A stretch of 64,000 nt of DNA, from positions 3,720,001 through 3,784,000 of the forward strand of contig LR590464.1 in NCBI GenBank assembly GCA_901472455.1, read 5' to 3'. This stretch comes from Leclercia adecarboxylata (GTDB lineage: Bacteria; Pseudomonadota; Gammaproteobacteria; Enterobacterales; Enterobacteriaceae). Below the pieces are notes generated by a model. It was not told where the DNA came from, did not search any database, and worked only from the letters and a program-made list of their open reading frames with translations. Positions 54,503-63,546 of the stretch are shown here, in pieces. The first letter of the stretch is position 1. Each line of letters opens with the position of its first letter. The translations under genes and the position numbers were made by a program.

Positions 54503-55207
54503 ATGTCTCAGACTGAGCGCCGCCATGAGCGCCTTGCGGTCCGCTTGTCGCTGATTATCAGCCGCCTTGTGGCGGGAGAAACGCTGATTATGCAGAAGCT
54601 GGCTACCGAGTTCGGCGTGTCAGTACGCACGCTGCGTCGGGATTTTCGTGAGCGGCTGACCTATCTCGACCTGGAGTTCCGTGACGGGCAGTGCAGCCTG
54701 CTGTCCGGTAGCCGCCAGCGGGAGCTGGCGGTGCAGACCTTCGTCCGCCACTCCGGCGTGGAGGCGCTCTTTCCGGATATCGACAACCAACTGGTTACCT
54801 CCCTGTTGAGTGCTAGTGAATCCCCCTGCCTTATCTGGCACAGCGCTACCTCCCGGGCACTGGCACGGCCTGAAGTGTTTACGCGACTGGTTCGCGCTAT
54901 CACTGAACACCGTCGGGTGACGCTGCTGGCAGAAGGCGGTCGTTACTCCGGGCTGGCTCCTTACCGCCTGGTGTGCAGCGATGGCTGCTGGTATCTGACC
55001 GGTGAGCTCGGGGGGCATATAACGGTTTTCCCGCTGGGCGATATTCACACGGTAACCTTCCATCCGGCACTGTTCGTGCCGGATGTACGGGTGCGTAACC
55101 TGCTGTCACATCCCGGTTTTCTTCGGGTATTACCCCACTTTCAGACTTTCCACTCACTGCTCGTTGTCAGTGACGACGGGTTTTCACCTCAAAAGGAACA
55201 GATATGA
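54503..55207 (+). CDS. yfjR: YfjR, WYL-domain transcriptional regulator
   Basis: A 234-aa DeoR-like regulator: N-terminal helix-turn-helix LIISRLVAGETLIMQKLATE with FGVSVRTLRRDFRERL (about 15-55), and a C-terminal WYL-type ligand domain (RRVTLLAEGGRYSGLAPYRL, then WYLTGELGGHITVFPLGDI). WYL regulators often respond to nucleic acid fragments or small ligands and are frequent in defence islands. It is likely to regulate the following genes or itself. The frame is intact and overlaps the next start by four bases. Confidence 0.88.
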   Translation: MSQTERRHERLAVRLSLIISRLVAGETLIMQKLATEFGVSVRTLRRDFRERLTYLDLEFRDGQCSLLSGSRQRELAVQTFVRHSGVEALFPDIDNQLVTSLLSASESPCLIWHSATSRALARPEVFTRLVRAITEHRRVTLLAEGGRYSGLAPYRLVCSDGCWYLTGELGGHITVFPLGDIHTVTFHPALFVPDVRVRNLLSHPGFLRVLPHFQTFHSLLVVSDDGFSPQKEQI

Positions 55208-55626
55208 AATTACTTACTACCACGGCGCTGGCGCTCAGTCTGTGCGCGGGTACCGTTTTGCCAGTAGCCGCTGAAAATGTCGTAGGGACTGTTAAGGCCT
55301 GGCAATACATGCAAGCTGACGGCTGGAAATCAGCCGATGGTCTGGACAATAACACCCTCAGCAATGCGCTCTACGGTGCCAGAGTCATTGATAATTACCC
55401 CTGGACCCGGCAGTTTCTGCTGCGGATGGGATACAACGGAGGCTATTTTCTCGCGGACAAAAACACCAAAACGGTACGCAAACTTGCACTCAAAACGGCC
55501 AGTGGCTCCCCCGCCGATTTGACATCCGTGTATCAGGGAGAGGGTAAGGCGTGTGGGTTCACTCTGATTGATACCCAGGCCTCGCTTGCTGGACGAGGCG
55601 CAACAGAGATCGGGTGGTACAGATAA
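55204..55626 (+). CDS. Unknown exported 140-aa protein
   Basis: A clear Sec signal peptide, MKLLTTTALALSLCAGTVLP-VAAE, then a mature domain of about 115 residues (AWQYMQADGWKSADGLDNNT, TRQFLLRMGYNGGYFLADKN, YQGEGKACGFTLIDTQASLA). No family recognised. It has a single Cys. The start overlaps the yfjR stop (ATGA), so it is co-translated with a cytoplasmic regulator, an unusual pairing. It is probably periplasmic. Confidence 0.65.
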   Translation: MKLLTTTALALSLCAGTVLPVAAENVVGTVKAWQYMQADGWKSADGLDNNTLSNALYGARVIDNYPWTRQFLLRMGYNGGYFLADKNTKTVRKLALKTASGSPADLTSVYQGEGKACGFTLIDTQASLAGRGATEIGWYR

Positions 55627-55646
55627 TCCAACAGAAGCGTTGAATC

Positions 55647-55813
55647 ATGCCGGTCTACCTACGTACCGAAAGCCCTGCTGGTCGTGCCTGATAATTGCGT
55701 CAATCCAAAACAAACAGGCCGCGCTGGCGGCTAAGCGTTCTCAAAAAGACCGCGAACTGCAGCAATGGGTGGCAAAGCAGAGCATGGCTGAGCTTGTGCC
55801 GCCGTACCGGTAA
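55647..55813 (+). pseudogene. Small broken ORF
   Basis: From ATG 55647 the frames MPVYLRTE, LLVVPDNCVNPKQ and QAALAAKRSQKDRELQQWVA-KQSMAELVPPYR follow one another through two one-base shifts, ending at TAA 55811-55813. Together they would give a protein of about 55 residues. No family recognised. It could be a real gene damaged by sequencing errors or a remnant. Confidence 0.35.
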
Positions 55814-55909
55814 CTGCTGAAAGTCTGGTTACAGGCGTTTTAAATCACACCAGATGCCTGGCAAATATATCGGTTGTATTACGACATCCATTAATTCAGG
55901 AATAATGCC

Positions 55910-56303
55910 ATGTTAAGAATTATCACCTCAACCATACCTGCTCTCATTCTGTCACTCGCCACCTTCAGTACCGGTGCCGCGCAGCTTCCGGCAAGCCTGA
56001 TGGATAAAGACAATCCCGGCCAGGAATACTGGTGCCAGGGGAACGACATCAACACCTCCATGTGCTCGCTGACCGGCGTCAGTCATGACCGTAAGTTTGC
56101 CCTGATTCAGGACCTGCCGGGCCCTGCCTGTGAAGATTTAAGCTTCGGGGTTATCGACCTGGTGCCGCCAGACCGGCGTCAACATTCCTTACGATGGTGG
56201 TGACTGTAAGGGCGATGTGCAGGCCGGGTTTGTGCGTGGCTCGAAAGATAATGCTCTGTATGTGAAGGATTGTCCGGGGCAGCAAAACCCTCAAGCTGTA
56301 TAA
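55910..56303 (+). CDS. Unknown exported protein, frame interrupted
   Basis: It begins [25 protein letters not shown], a signal peptide, and continues with [20 protein letters not shown] and [20 protein letters not shown]. Near 56168 the frame is lost; the likely continuation is [20 protein letters not shown] and [15 protein letters not shown]. Six cysteines in the mature part suggest disulfides in the periplasm. The 3' end is uncertain: TAA 56301-56303 in one frame, while another stays open into the terminator at 56352. It is a second exported protein after the 55204 gene. Confidence 0.6.
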
Positions 56304-56351
56304 GGTACAAACCGGGTTACTGACAATTTCCCCACACCCGCATACTCCCAC

Positions 56352-56388
56352 AGCCCCTGACGCGTCTGCGTCAGGGGCTTTTGCTTTT
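56352..56388 (+). terminator. Terminator before the DUF905 gene
   Basis: AGCCCCTGACGC-gtct-GCGTCAGGGGCT followed by TTTGCTTTT. It separates the exported-protein genes from the following block. Confidence 0.88.
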
Positions 56389-56400
56389 AAGGTACACCGA

Positions 56401-56640
56401 ATGCCTGAATCTCAATTACTACCGTCGGGTTCATTCACTCGCCAGCAGGCCGAAGCTGTTACCCGCCGGTATCACAACATCGCCATTGAAGACGACCAGG
56501 GCAGTCACTTCCGTCTGGTGGTTCGCGACCCCGAAGGCCGGATGGTCTGGCGAGCGTGGAACTTTGAACCGGATGCCGGTACGGCCCTAAACCGATATAT
56601 CTGGCAGGATGGCATTTGCAGAGCATTATCCATCGACTGA
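56401..56640 (+). CDS. DUF905 family protein
   Basis: A 79-aa protein like YkfF/YpjJ of the CP4 islands: [40 protein letters not shown] and [20 protein letters not shown]. The function is unknown. The frame is intact. The position ahead of ardB matches the CP4-57/CP4-6 order. Confidence 0.88.
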   Translation: MPESQLLPSGSFTRQQAEAVTRRYHNIAIEDDQGSHFRLVVRDPEGRMVWRAWNFEPDAGTALNRYIWQDGICRALSID

Positions 56641-56735
56641 CTGCAGTCATTTACCAGCATACATTTCATACCCTGATTACCCCATCCCATACGCCAGCCA
56701 TCGCCGCTGGTGTTTTTTATTGACGGAGAAACCCT

Positions 56736-57194
56736 ATGACAACACAGACACAGTACGAGTTTGTTCCCGCTAACGAACCGCAGTTCACCCTCAGTGCCAC
56801 GCTGGTACCCGACGAACAGCGTATCAACTTCTGGCCACAGCACTTCAGCTCCATTCCGCAGTGGATAACGCTGGAACCGCGTATTTTCGCCTGGATGGGC
56901 CGCCTCTGTGATGAGTACAGCGGTGGTATCTGGTCCTTTTACACACTCAGCAATGGCGGAGCGTTTATGGCCCCTGATGCTGACAGTGACGATAAATGGC
57001 ATCTTTTCAACGGCATGAACGGAAATGGTGTGGAAATGAGCGCGGAAGCCGCAGGCATTGCTGTCTGCCTGATTGAATACAGCCACCATGCCTGCCGTAC
57101 AGAATGTGACGTGATGACCGCACACTATTACCGCCTGCGGGACTATGCCCTGCAGCATCCTGAAGCTCACGCCATTCTGCGCATCATCGACTGA
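56736..57194 (+). CDS. yfjX: YfjX, ArdB/KlcA-type antirestriction protein
   Basis: A 152-aa member of the antirestriction (ArdB/KlcA) family, which relieves type I restriction without DNA mimicry. Conserved VPDEQRINFWPQHF, YSGGIWSFYTLSNGGAFMAP and SAEAAGIAVCLIEYSHHACR are present. The frame is intact and GGAGAAACC precedes the ATG. In an island rich in defence genes it probably helps the element itself to establish in hosts with type I systems. Confidence 0.92.
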   Translation: MTTQTQYEFVPANEPQFTLSATLVPDEQRINFWPQHFSSIPQWITLEPRIFAWMGRLCDEYSGGIWSFYTLSNGGAFMAPDADSDDKWHLFNGMNGNGVEMSAEAAGIAVCLIEYSHHACRTECDVMTAHYYRLRDYALQHPEAHAILRIID

Positions 57195-57209
57195 CCGGAG
57201 GAGCAACGA

Positions 57210-57686
57210 ATGAAACAGCTTTCCTTTTTACCCGGCGAGATAACGCCACAGGACCGGCGTCTCATCCAGCGTGCCCTCAGAGTTCTGGACAGGCATCTGC
57301 ATGAGCCCGGGGTGGCCTTCACCTCCACACATGCTGTCCGTGAATGGCTGCGACTGCATATGGCCGCGCTTGAGCGGGAAGAGTTCCGGGTGCTGTATCT
57401 GGATAATCAGAACCAGCTTATCGCCCATGAGACGCTCTTTAGTGGCACGATTAACCGCACCGAGGTCCATCCCCGGGAAGTGGTCAAACGTGCTCTGTAC
57501 TTCAACGCGGCGGCGGTGATACTGGCGCATAACCATCCTTCCGGCGAGACGATGCCCAGCCAGGCTGACAAAGCCCTCACGCAGCGACTGGTTCAGGTAC
57601 TTCAACTGGTGGATATCCGTGTCCCTGACCATCTGATTGTCGGCGGCAGACAAATCTATTCGTTCGCAGAACACGGTCTGCTGTGA
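57210..57686 (+). CDS. yfjY: YfjY, RadC-family JAB-domain protein
   Basis: A 158-aa RadC/JAMM protein. The zinc motif reads AVILAHNHPSGETMPSQADK (HxHPSGxxxPSxxD) near residues 107-126 with the upstream Glu in LEREEFRVLYLD. The N-terminal helix-hairpin-helix of full-length RadC is missing, as normal for YfjY/YkfG. Function is uncertain; despite the name, these proteins are not proven repair factors. It lies 15 bp after yfjX. Confidence 0.92.
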   Translation: MKQLSFLPGEITPQDRRLIQRALRVLDRHLHEPGVAFTSTHAVREWLRLHMAALEREEFRVLYLDNQNQLIAHETLFSGTINRTEVHPREVVKRALYFNAAAVILAHNHPSGETMPSQADKALTQRLVQVLQLVDIRVPDHLIVGGRQIYSFAEHGLL

Positions 57687-57694
57687 GGTATTAC

Positions 57695-57916
57695 ATGAAA
57701 ATTATCAGTAAACGCCGGGCAATGACGATATACCGCCAGCATCCTGAGTCCCGAATCTTTCGTTACTGCACCGGCAAATACCAGTGGCACGGTAGCGTCT
57801 GCCATTACACCGGCAGGGAAGTTCCGGATATCACAGGAGTCCTGGCGGTATACGCCGAACGCCGCCAGGACCGCGAGGGACCGTATGCTTGCCTGATGAG
57901 TATTACCCTGAACTGA
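57695..57916 (+). CDS. DUF987 protein (YeeT/YkfH family)
   Basis: A 73-aa protein: MKIISKRRAMTIYRQHPESR, FRYCTGKYQWHGSVCHYTGR, EVPDITGVLAVYAERRQDRE. It is the usual gene between the RadC-like gene and the CbeA antitoxin in CP4-type islands; function unknown. The ATG at 57695 is chosen because it matches family members; an upstream in-frame start at 57683 overlaps yfjY. Confidence 0.88.
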   Translation: MKIISKRRAMTIYRQHPESRIFRYCTGKYQWHGSVCHYTGREVPDITGVLAVYAERRQDREGPYACLMSITLN

Positions 57917-57934
57917 CGATAAAGGAGATTATAA

Positions 57935-58252
57935 ATGAGCAACATCACATGGGGCCTGCAGCGGGATATCACGCCGCGCCTGGGAGCACGTCTGGTGCAG
58001 GAGGGCAACCGGCTGCATTATCTGGCTGACCGGGCCAGTATCACAGGTAAATTCAGTGACGCCGAATGCCAGAAGCTGGATGTGGCATTTCCACACTTTA
58101 TCAGCCAGATGGAGTCCATGCTGATTACCGGTGAACTTAATCCCCGACACGCCCACTGCGTCATTCTGTACCATAACGATTTTACCTGCGAAGCCGACAC
58201 TCTTGGCAGTTGCGGCTACGTATACATCGCCATTTACCCCACTCAGCGCTAA
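57935..58252 (+). CDS. yfjZ: CbeA/YfjZ antitoxin
   Basis: Antitoxin of the type IV CbtA-CbeA system, which acts by stabilising MreB and FtsZ filaments rather than binding the toxin. The 105 aa read [38 protein letters not shown] and [20 protein letters not shown], standard for the YeeU/YafW/YfjZ family. AAAGGAGA precedes the ATG. The frame is intact. The toxin gene follows 20 bp later. Confidence 0.93.
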   Translation: MSNITWGLQRDITPRLGARLVQEGNRLHYLADRASITGKFSDAECQKLDVAFPHFISQMESMLITGELNPRHAHCVILYHNDFTCEADTLGSCGYVYIAIYPTQR

Positions 58253-58272
58253 TTACCTTCACGAGAGCAAAC

Positions 58273-58603
58273 ATGAAACCTCAACCTGCAACAACTTCGC
58301 GGGCGGCGAAGCCATGCCTGTCACCTGTGGCTGTCTGGCAAATGCTGCTGACCCGACTGCTCGAAAAAACACTATGGCCTGACGCTAAACGACACCCCGT
58401 TCAGTGATGAAACCGTGATTCAGGAACACATTGATGCCGCTATCACGCTGGCTGATGCCGTTAATTTTCTGGTGGAGAAATACGAACTGGTACGTATCGA
58501 TCGCAGAGGATTTTCGTGGCTACAACAGACTCCCTATATTTCCGTAGTAGATATTCTGCGAGCAAGGCGCTCTACCGGATTGCTAAAAGCTAACGTGAAA
58601 TAA
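58273..58603 (+). CDS. ypjF: CbtA/YpjF toxin, one frameshift
   Basis: Toxin of the CbtA family, which blocks polymerisation of MreB and FtsZ. N-terminal [18 protein letters not shown], then [17 protein letters not shown] in another frame, and VQ-type [20 protein letters not shown] followed by [13 protein letters not shown]. The shift is near 58368, where CTCGAAAAAACAC has one A too many; corrected length is 109 aa, near the usual size but with a short C-terminus. If the shift were real, the toxin would be dead while its antitoxin remains. Confidence 0.88.
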
Positions 58604-58791
58604 ACGCTTAAATACAGACAGACTAAAGGAAAGCAAAATGCTAATCTCACAGACGAAGAGACTTCTACTGTAACCTACCCTCCCCGGCAAAAACCTGACA
58701 TTTTCTTTTAGGACCAACAATGGGACCAAAATGAAAATTGAACTGAAGGTTAGCAGCTATTAAACAACAAGTTATACAACCAATTCAGACT
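58604..58791. other. Non-coding right end of the island
   Basis: No gene seen. It contains short fragments only, ending at attR. The base composition becomes A/T-rich towards attR. Confidence 0.5.
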
Positions 58792-58812
58792 CCGCCAGCC
58801 CACCAAAATTCT
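58792..58812 (+). other. attR of the ssrA island
   Basis: CCGCCAGCCCACCAAAATTCT, equal to attL at 33352-33373 except for one missing T. The following 60 bp also resemble the sequence right of attL (GAAGTCCT, then an AGCCCGC...GCGGGCTTTTTT terminator), as expected for the original chromosomal side of ssrA. Confidence 0.82.
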
Positions 58813-58849
58813 TTGTAGATGGTCACCAGAGCCTGATACGAAGTCCTGA

Positions 58850-58873
58850 AAGCCCGCTATGCGGGCTTTTTTG
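58850..58873 (+). terminator. Terminator right of attR
   Basis: AAGCCCGC-tat-GCGGGCTTTTTTG. Probably the original terminator of ssrA, moved away by the island insertion. Confidence 0.85.
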
Positions 58874-58918
58874 TATCTGCAATTCGTCCTGCGCAGTCCA
58901 TCCATCCTGACAAAACGA

Positions 58919-59224
58919 TTACGGCTCTACCGGCGTCAAATAATCCAGCCGCAACGGCTCCGCCAGTAACGCCTCCATCTGCGGGATAAAGGCCTGAAAA
59001 TGAGGCAGCGCGATGTGTGCCTCCAGCGCCTCCTGGCCTCGCCAGGCTTCCCGGACGTAAAAACAGTCCGGTGTGTCGCGCAGCTGGAACAGCTGATACT
59101 CAACGTTGCCAGGCTCCTGGCGAGTCGGTAATAACAGCGCCTGCAGGGCCACCTTCAGCGCGTCACGCTTGCCGGGTTTCGCCTTCAACACTGCAATAAT
59201 CGAGATGATGTCAGAAGCGCCCAT
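58919..59224 (-). CDS. Antibiotic biosynthesis monooxygenase (ABM) family protein
   Basis: A 101-aa ferredoxin-like-fold protein of the ABM family (YgiN/LsrG type): IISIIAVLKAKPGKRDALKV, LPTRQEPGNVEYQLFQLRDT, FYVREAWRGQEALEAHIALP and HFQAFIPQMEALLAEPL. Such proteins oxidise quinone-like or other small substrates without a cofactor; the substrate here is unknown. The start MGASDIIS at 59224 lies one base after the stop of the oxidoreductase gene, so the two are an operon. Confidence 0.85.
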   Translation of the reverse strand: MGASDIISIIAVLKAKPGKRDALKVALQALLLPTRQEPGNVEYQLFQLRDTPDCFYVREAWRGQEALEAHIALPHFQAFIPQMEALLAEPLRLDYLTPVEP

Positions 59225-59225
59225 C

Positions 59226-60227
59226 TCAGAACCCCTCCAGTACAATCTTCCCGACCGCGCGTCCGGTTTCGATCTGCGCATGGGCTTTCTGCACATTCTC
59301 CGCCGTAATCGCCCCGTAATGCTCACCCAGCGTGGTGGTGATCACCTGCTCATCAATCAGCGCGGCAACGCGGGTCAGAAGCTGATGCTGGGCGATCATA
59401 TCCCGGGTTTCAAACATCGAGCGGGTGAACATAAACTCCCAGTGCAGGGAGATGCTCTTCGCCTTCAGCGGACGGGCATCCAGCGTCTCGGGATCGTCAA
59501 TCAGCGCCAGTTTGCCCTGCGGCGCGAGAGCCTTAACGATCTCCGCATAGTGCGCTGCGGTGTGGTTCAGGCTAGCGACGTGGGTCACCTCTTTGATCCC
59601 TAGCGCGGCCAGCTCTTCCGACAATGGCTTGCTGTGGTCGATGACATAATGCGCCCCCGCCTCCCGCACCCACTGCTGGCTTTCCGGGCGCGATGCCGTG
59701 CCAATAACGGTCATTTTCGTTAGCTTACGCGCCAGTTGAACCAGAATCGATCCCACCCCGCCCGCAGCACCCACGATCAGCAGCGTATCCCCTTCGTTGC
59801 CCTGCTCCTGAACACCCAGGCGATCGAACAACATTTCCCAGGCGGTGATCGCCGTTAACGGCATCGCGGCGGCTGCGGCGTTATCCAGCGTTTTTGGCTT
59901 GAGCGCCACAATGCGCTCATCCACCAGCTGATATTCACTGTTGCTGCCCGCTCGTCCCAGCGCCCCGGCATACCAGACTTCATCCCCCGGCGCGAAAAGT
60001 GTTACCGCTTCACCCACCGCGGTAACCACGCCGACCGCATCCCAGCCGAGAACGCGCGGCGCCTCCCCGGTAAACCCGGCGCGGATCTTGGTGTCCACGG
60101 GGTTGACGGAGATGGCTTTCACTTCAATCAGCAGATCGTGCCCTGTCGCCGCTGGCTGCGGCAGCTCAATCTCGTGCAAAAACTCGATGTTATCTGGTGC
60201 TGAACGGGTAATGGCAATGGCTTTCAT
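59226..60227 (-). CDS. Zinc-type alcohol dehydrogenase-like / quinone oxidoreductase
   Basis: A 333-aa medium-chain reductase of the zinc-independent quinone oxidoreductase group (ZADH). N-terminal GroES-like domain with AISVNPVDTKIRAGF and RVLGWDAVGVVTAVGEAV (about 37-80); Rossmann motif LLIVGAAGGVGSILVQLARK (about 151-170); C-terminal GRAVGKIVLEGF. No catalytic zinc cysteines are seen. It probably reduces quinones or enals with NADPH. Divergent from a LysR regulator that likely controls it and the ABM gene. Confidence 0.88.
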   Translation of the reverse strand: MKAIAITRSAPDNIEFLHEIELPQPAATGHDLLIEVKAISVNPVDTKIRAGFTGEAPRVLGWDAVGVVTAVGEAVTLFAPGDEVWYAGALGRAGSNSEYQLVDERIVALKPKTLDNAAAAAMPLTAITAWEMLFDRLGVQEQGNEGDTLLIVGAAGGVGSILVQLARKLTKMTVIGTASRPESQQWVREAGAHYVIDHSKPLSEELAALGIKEVTHVASLNHTAAHYAEIVKALAPQGKLALIDDPETLDARPLKAKSISLHWEFMFTRSMFETRDMIAQHQLLTRVAALIDEQVITTTLGEHYGAITAENVQKAHAQIETGRAVGKIVLEGF

Positions 60228-60329
60228 AATGTCTCCGGCGTTTTATCCACTGTGTCGCAATAAAGTGATGGTAAAGCGAAGCTGTGACGGGAAAAATAGC
60301 CTCGCGGAGACAAGACTTATACTCGGGAG

Positions 60330-61238
60330 ATGAAAATGGTTCGGCTTGAGGATCTGATACTGTTCGTTCGCGTTGCCGCGCTGAGCAGCTTCAGCGATGC
60401 GGCACGAGAAGCGGGCGTCCAGCCGGCGCAGGTCAGCGCCGCCATTAAACGGCTGGAGTCGTCTCTGGCCATCCGGCTCTTTGCGCGCTCCACCCGCAGC
60501 CTGCGCTTAACCCCGGAAGGCGAAGCCTGGCTCCCCTACGCGCGGCAGATGCTGGATGCGATGTATGCCGGGATGCAGAAACTCCAGACCCCGGAAGAGG
60601 AGATCTCCGGCACCCTGCAGATTGCCGTTCCGTCGGATTTAGGCCGCAATTTGCTGCTGCCGGTGTTCCAGGCCTTTGACGAACGCTACCCGGCATTACG
60701 GCTGCGCATCTTCTTCTCCGATCAGGTAGCCGATGTCTTTAAGGATCCGGTCGATATCGCCTTTCGCTACGGCATGCCGGAAGATGCCTCCTATATTGCC
60801 CTCCCCGTCGCCCCCGACAACCGCCGCGTGCTGGTGGCCTCACCCGAGTGGGTTGCCCGCCACGGTGACCTGCAGCATCCCGATGCACTAAGCCGGGTCA
60901 ACGCCCTCACCTTTGTTCTGCGCGGCCGTCTTCACGATCGCTGGACGTTTTTCCGCGACGGCGAGATGCACAGCGTCAACGTCAGCGGCAGCATGATGAG
61001 TGATGATGCCGAAGTGATCCGCCGCCTGGCGGTCTCCGGGGCAGGCGTGGCATACAAATCCTGGCTGGATGTTGCGGAAGATGTTCGTGCCGGTCGGCTA
61101 CAGGTGTTAATGAAAGACTATCAGGGCGAAAGCGTGCCGCTGAATATGATCTGCCCGCACCGTAAACAGCTCTCGACGGGCGTCAGATTACTCTATGAGG
61201 CGGTCAAAGCGTGCTGTGAAAGTCAGACGGCGCAGTAA
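60330..61238 (+). CDS. LysR-family transcriptional regulator
   Basis: A 302-aa LysR regulator. Winged helix-turn-helix at about 5-65 (LEDLILFVRVAALSSFSDAA, QPAQVSAAIKRLESSLAIRL, FARSTRSLRLTPEGEAW), then the periplasmic-binding-like effector domain (GTLQIAVPSDLGRNLLLPVF to the end). The 102-bp divergent region shared with the oxidoreductase gene is the typical layout for a LysR protein controlling its neighbour. The effector is unknown. The start could be the Met at 60330 or the next one two codons later. Confidence 0.9.
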   Translation: MKMVRLEDLILFVRVAALSSFSDAAREAGVQPAQVSAAIKRLESSLAIRLFARSTRSLRLTPEGEAWLPYARQMLDAMYAGMQKLQTPEEEISGTLQIAVPSDLGRNLLLPVFQAFDERYPALRLRIFFSDQVADVFKDPVDIAFRYGMPEDASYIALPVAPDNRRVLVASPEWVARHGDLQHPDALSRVNALTFVLRGRLHDRWTFFRDGEMHSVNVSGSMMSDDAEVIRRLAVSGAGVAYKSWLDVAEDVRAGRLQVLMKDYQGESVPLNMICPHRKQLSTGVRLLYEAVKACCESQTAQ

Positions 61239-61308
61239 TCTTCATTAAAGAAGAAAACTGCCTGCGTTTTTGGTACGAAAAGCGACAAAAATGCGCTATA
61301 AAAGCCGC

Positions 61309-62163
61309 ATGAAAATCCCAAACAGACTCCAGCCCCTGGTCGACGATGGCCTGATAGACAACGTGCTTCAACGCCTGAAAAGCGGCAAAGAGGCAGATGT
61401 TTATACCGTGCTATGCGGGGACCATATTCAGTGTGCCAAAGTGTACAAGGAAGCGTCACAGCGTAGCTTTAAGCAGGCCGTGCAGTATCAGGAAGGTCGC
61501 AAGGTGCGCAATACGCGCGATGCCCGCGCCATGCAAAAAGGCTCCCGATTTGGCCGTAAGCAACAGGAAGAGGTCTGGCATACCGCAGAGGTGGATGCGT
61601 TATTCCGCCTGGCGAATGCTGGCGTGCGCGTGCCTCAGCCTTATATATGTCTGGACGGCGTGCTGCTCATGGAGCTGGTCACGGACGCTGATGGCGCCGT
61701 TGCGCCACGCCTGAGCGATGTGAGCCTGTCGGAAGAGCAAGCCCTGGCGGATTTCGACACCATGATCCGCAATATCGTGCGCATGCTCTGTGTCGGTATT
61801 GTCCACGGCGACCTGTCAGAATTTAACGTGCTGCTGGATGCCCAGGGGCCGGTCATCATCGACCTGCCGCAGGCGGTAGACGCCGCTGCGAACAACCATG
61901 CCCAGTCCATGTTTGAGCGCGATGTGAATAACATCACCGAGTATTATGGCCAGTTCGCCCCGCAGCTGCTGAAAACACGCTATGCGAAAGAGATCTGGAT
62001 GCTCTACGAAGACGGTAAATTAACCCCGGAAACGCCGCTCACTGGGCTGTTTGTCGAAGAGACGCATGACGTGGATATGGATTCCCTGCTGGATGAGATC
62101 ATTTCTGCAGAAGATGAGTATTACGCACGCCAGCGTGCGGTTAAAGAGCGTGAAGACGATTAA
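61309..62163 (+). CDS. RIO1-family serine protein kinase
   Basis: RIO-type kinase of the bacterial PA4780-like group, about 284 aa. KSGKEADVYTVLCGDHIQCA-KVYK contains the nucleotide loop and catalytic Lys; GIVHGDLSEFNVLLD is the catalytic loop (HGDLSxxN) and PVIIDLPQAVD replaces DFG with the RIO-type IDxxQ. The C-terminus is acidic. The start MKIPNRLQPLVDDGL at 61309 is chosen by family comparison; in-frame ATG 61291 is also possible. The substrate is unknown. It stands alone between the LysR gene and the convergent nan genes. Confidence 0.88.
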   Translation: MKIPNRLQPLVDDGLIDNVLQRLKSGKEADVYTVLCGDHIQCAKVYKEASQRSFKQAVQYQEGRKVRNTRDARAMQKGSRFGRKQQEEVWHTAEVDALFRLANAGVRVPQPYICLDGVLLMELVTDADGAVAPRLSDVSLSEEQALADFDTMIRNIVRMLCVGIVHGDLSEFNVLLDAQGPVIIDLPQAVDAAANNHAQSMFERDVNNITEYYGQFAPQLLKTRYAKEIWMLYEDGKLTPETPLTGLFVEETHDVDMDSLLDEIISAEDEYYARQRAVKEREDD

Positions 62164-62206
62164 CAGCCAGCAAGCCCGCACGTACTGCGGGCGTTGCTGT
62201 TCGCCC

Positions 62207-63542
<1,336 letters not shown>

Positions 63543-63546
<4 letters not shown>

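Noticed and set aside
58604-58790. Further gene after cbtA
   Set aside because: Only short frames without family or start signals before attR.
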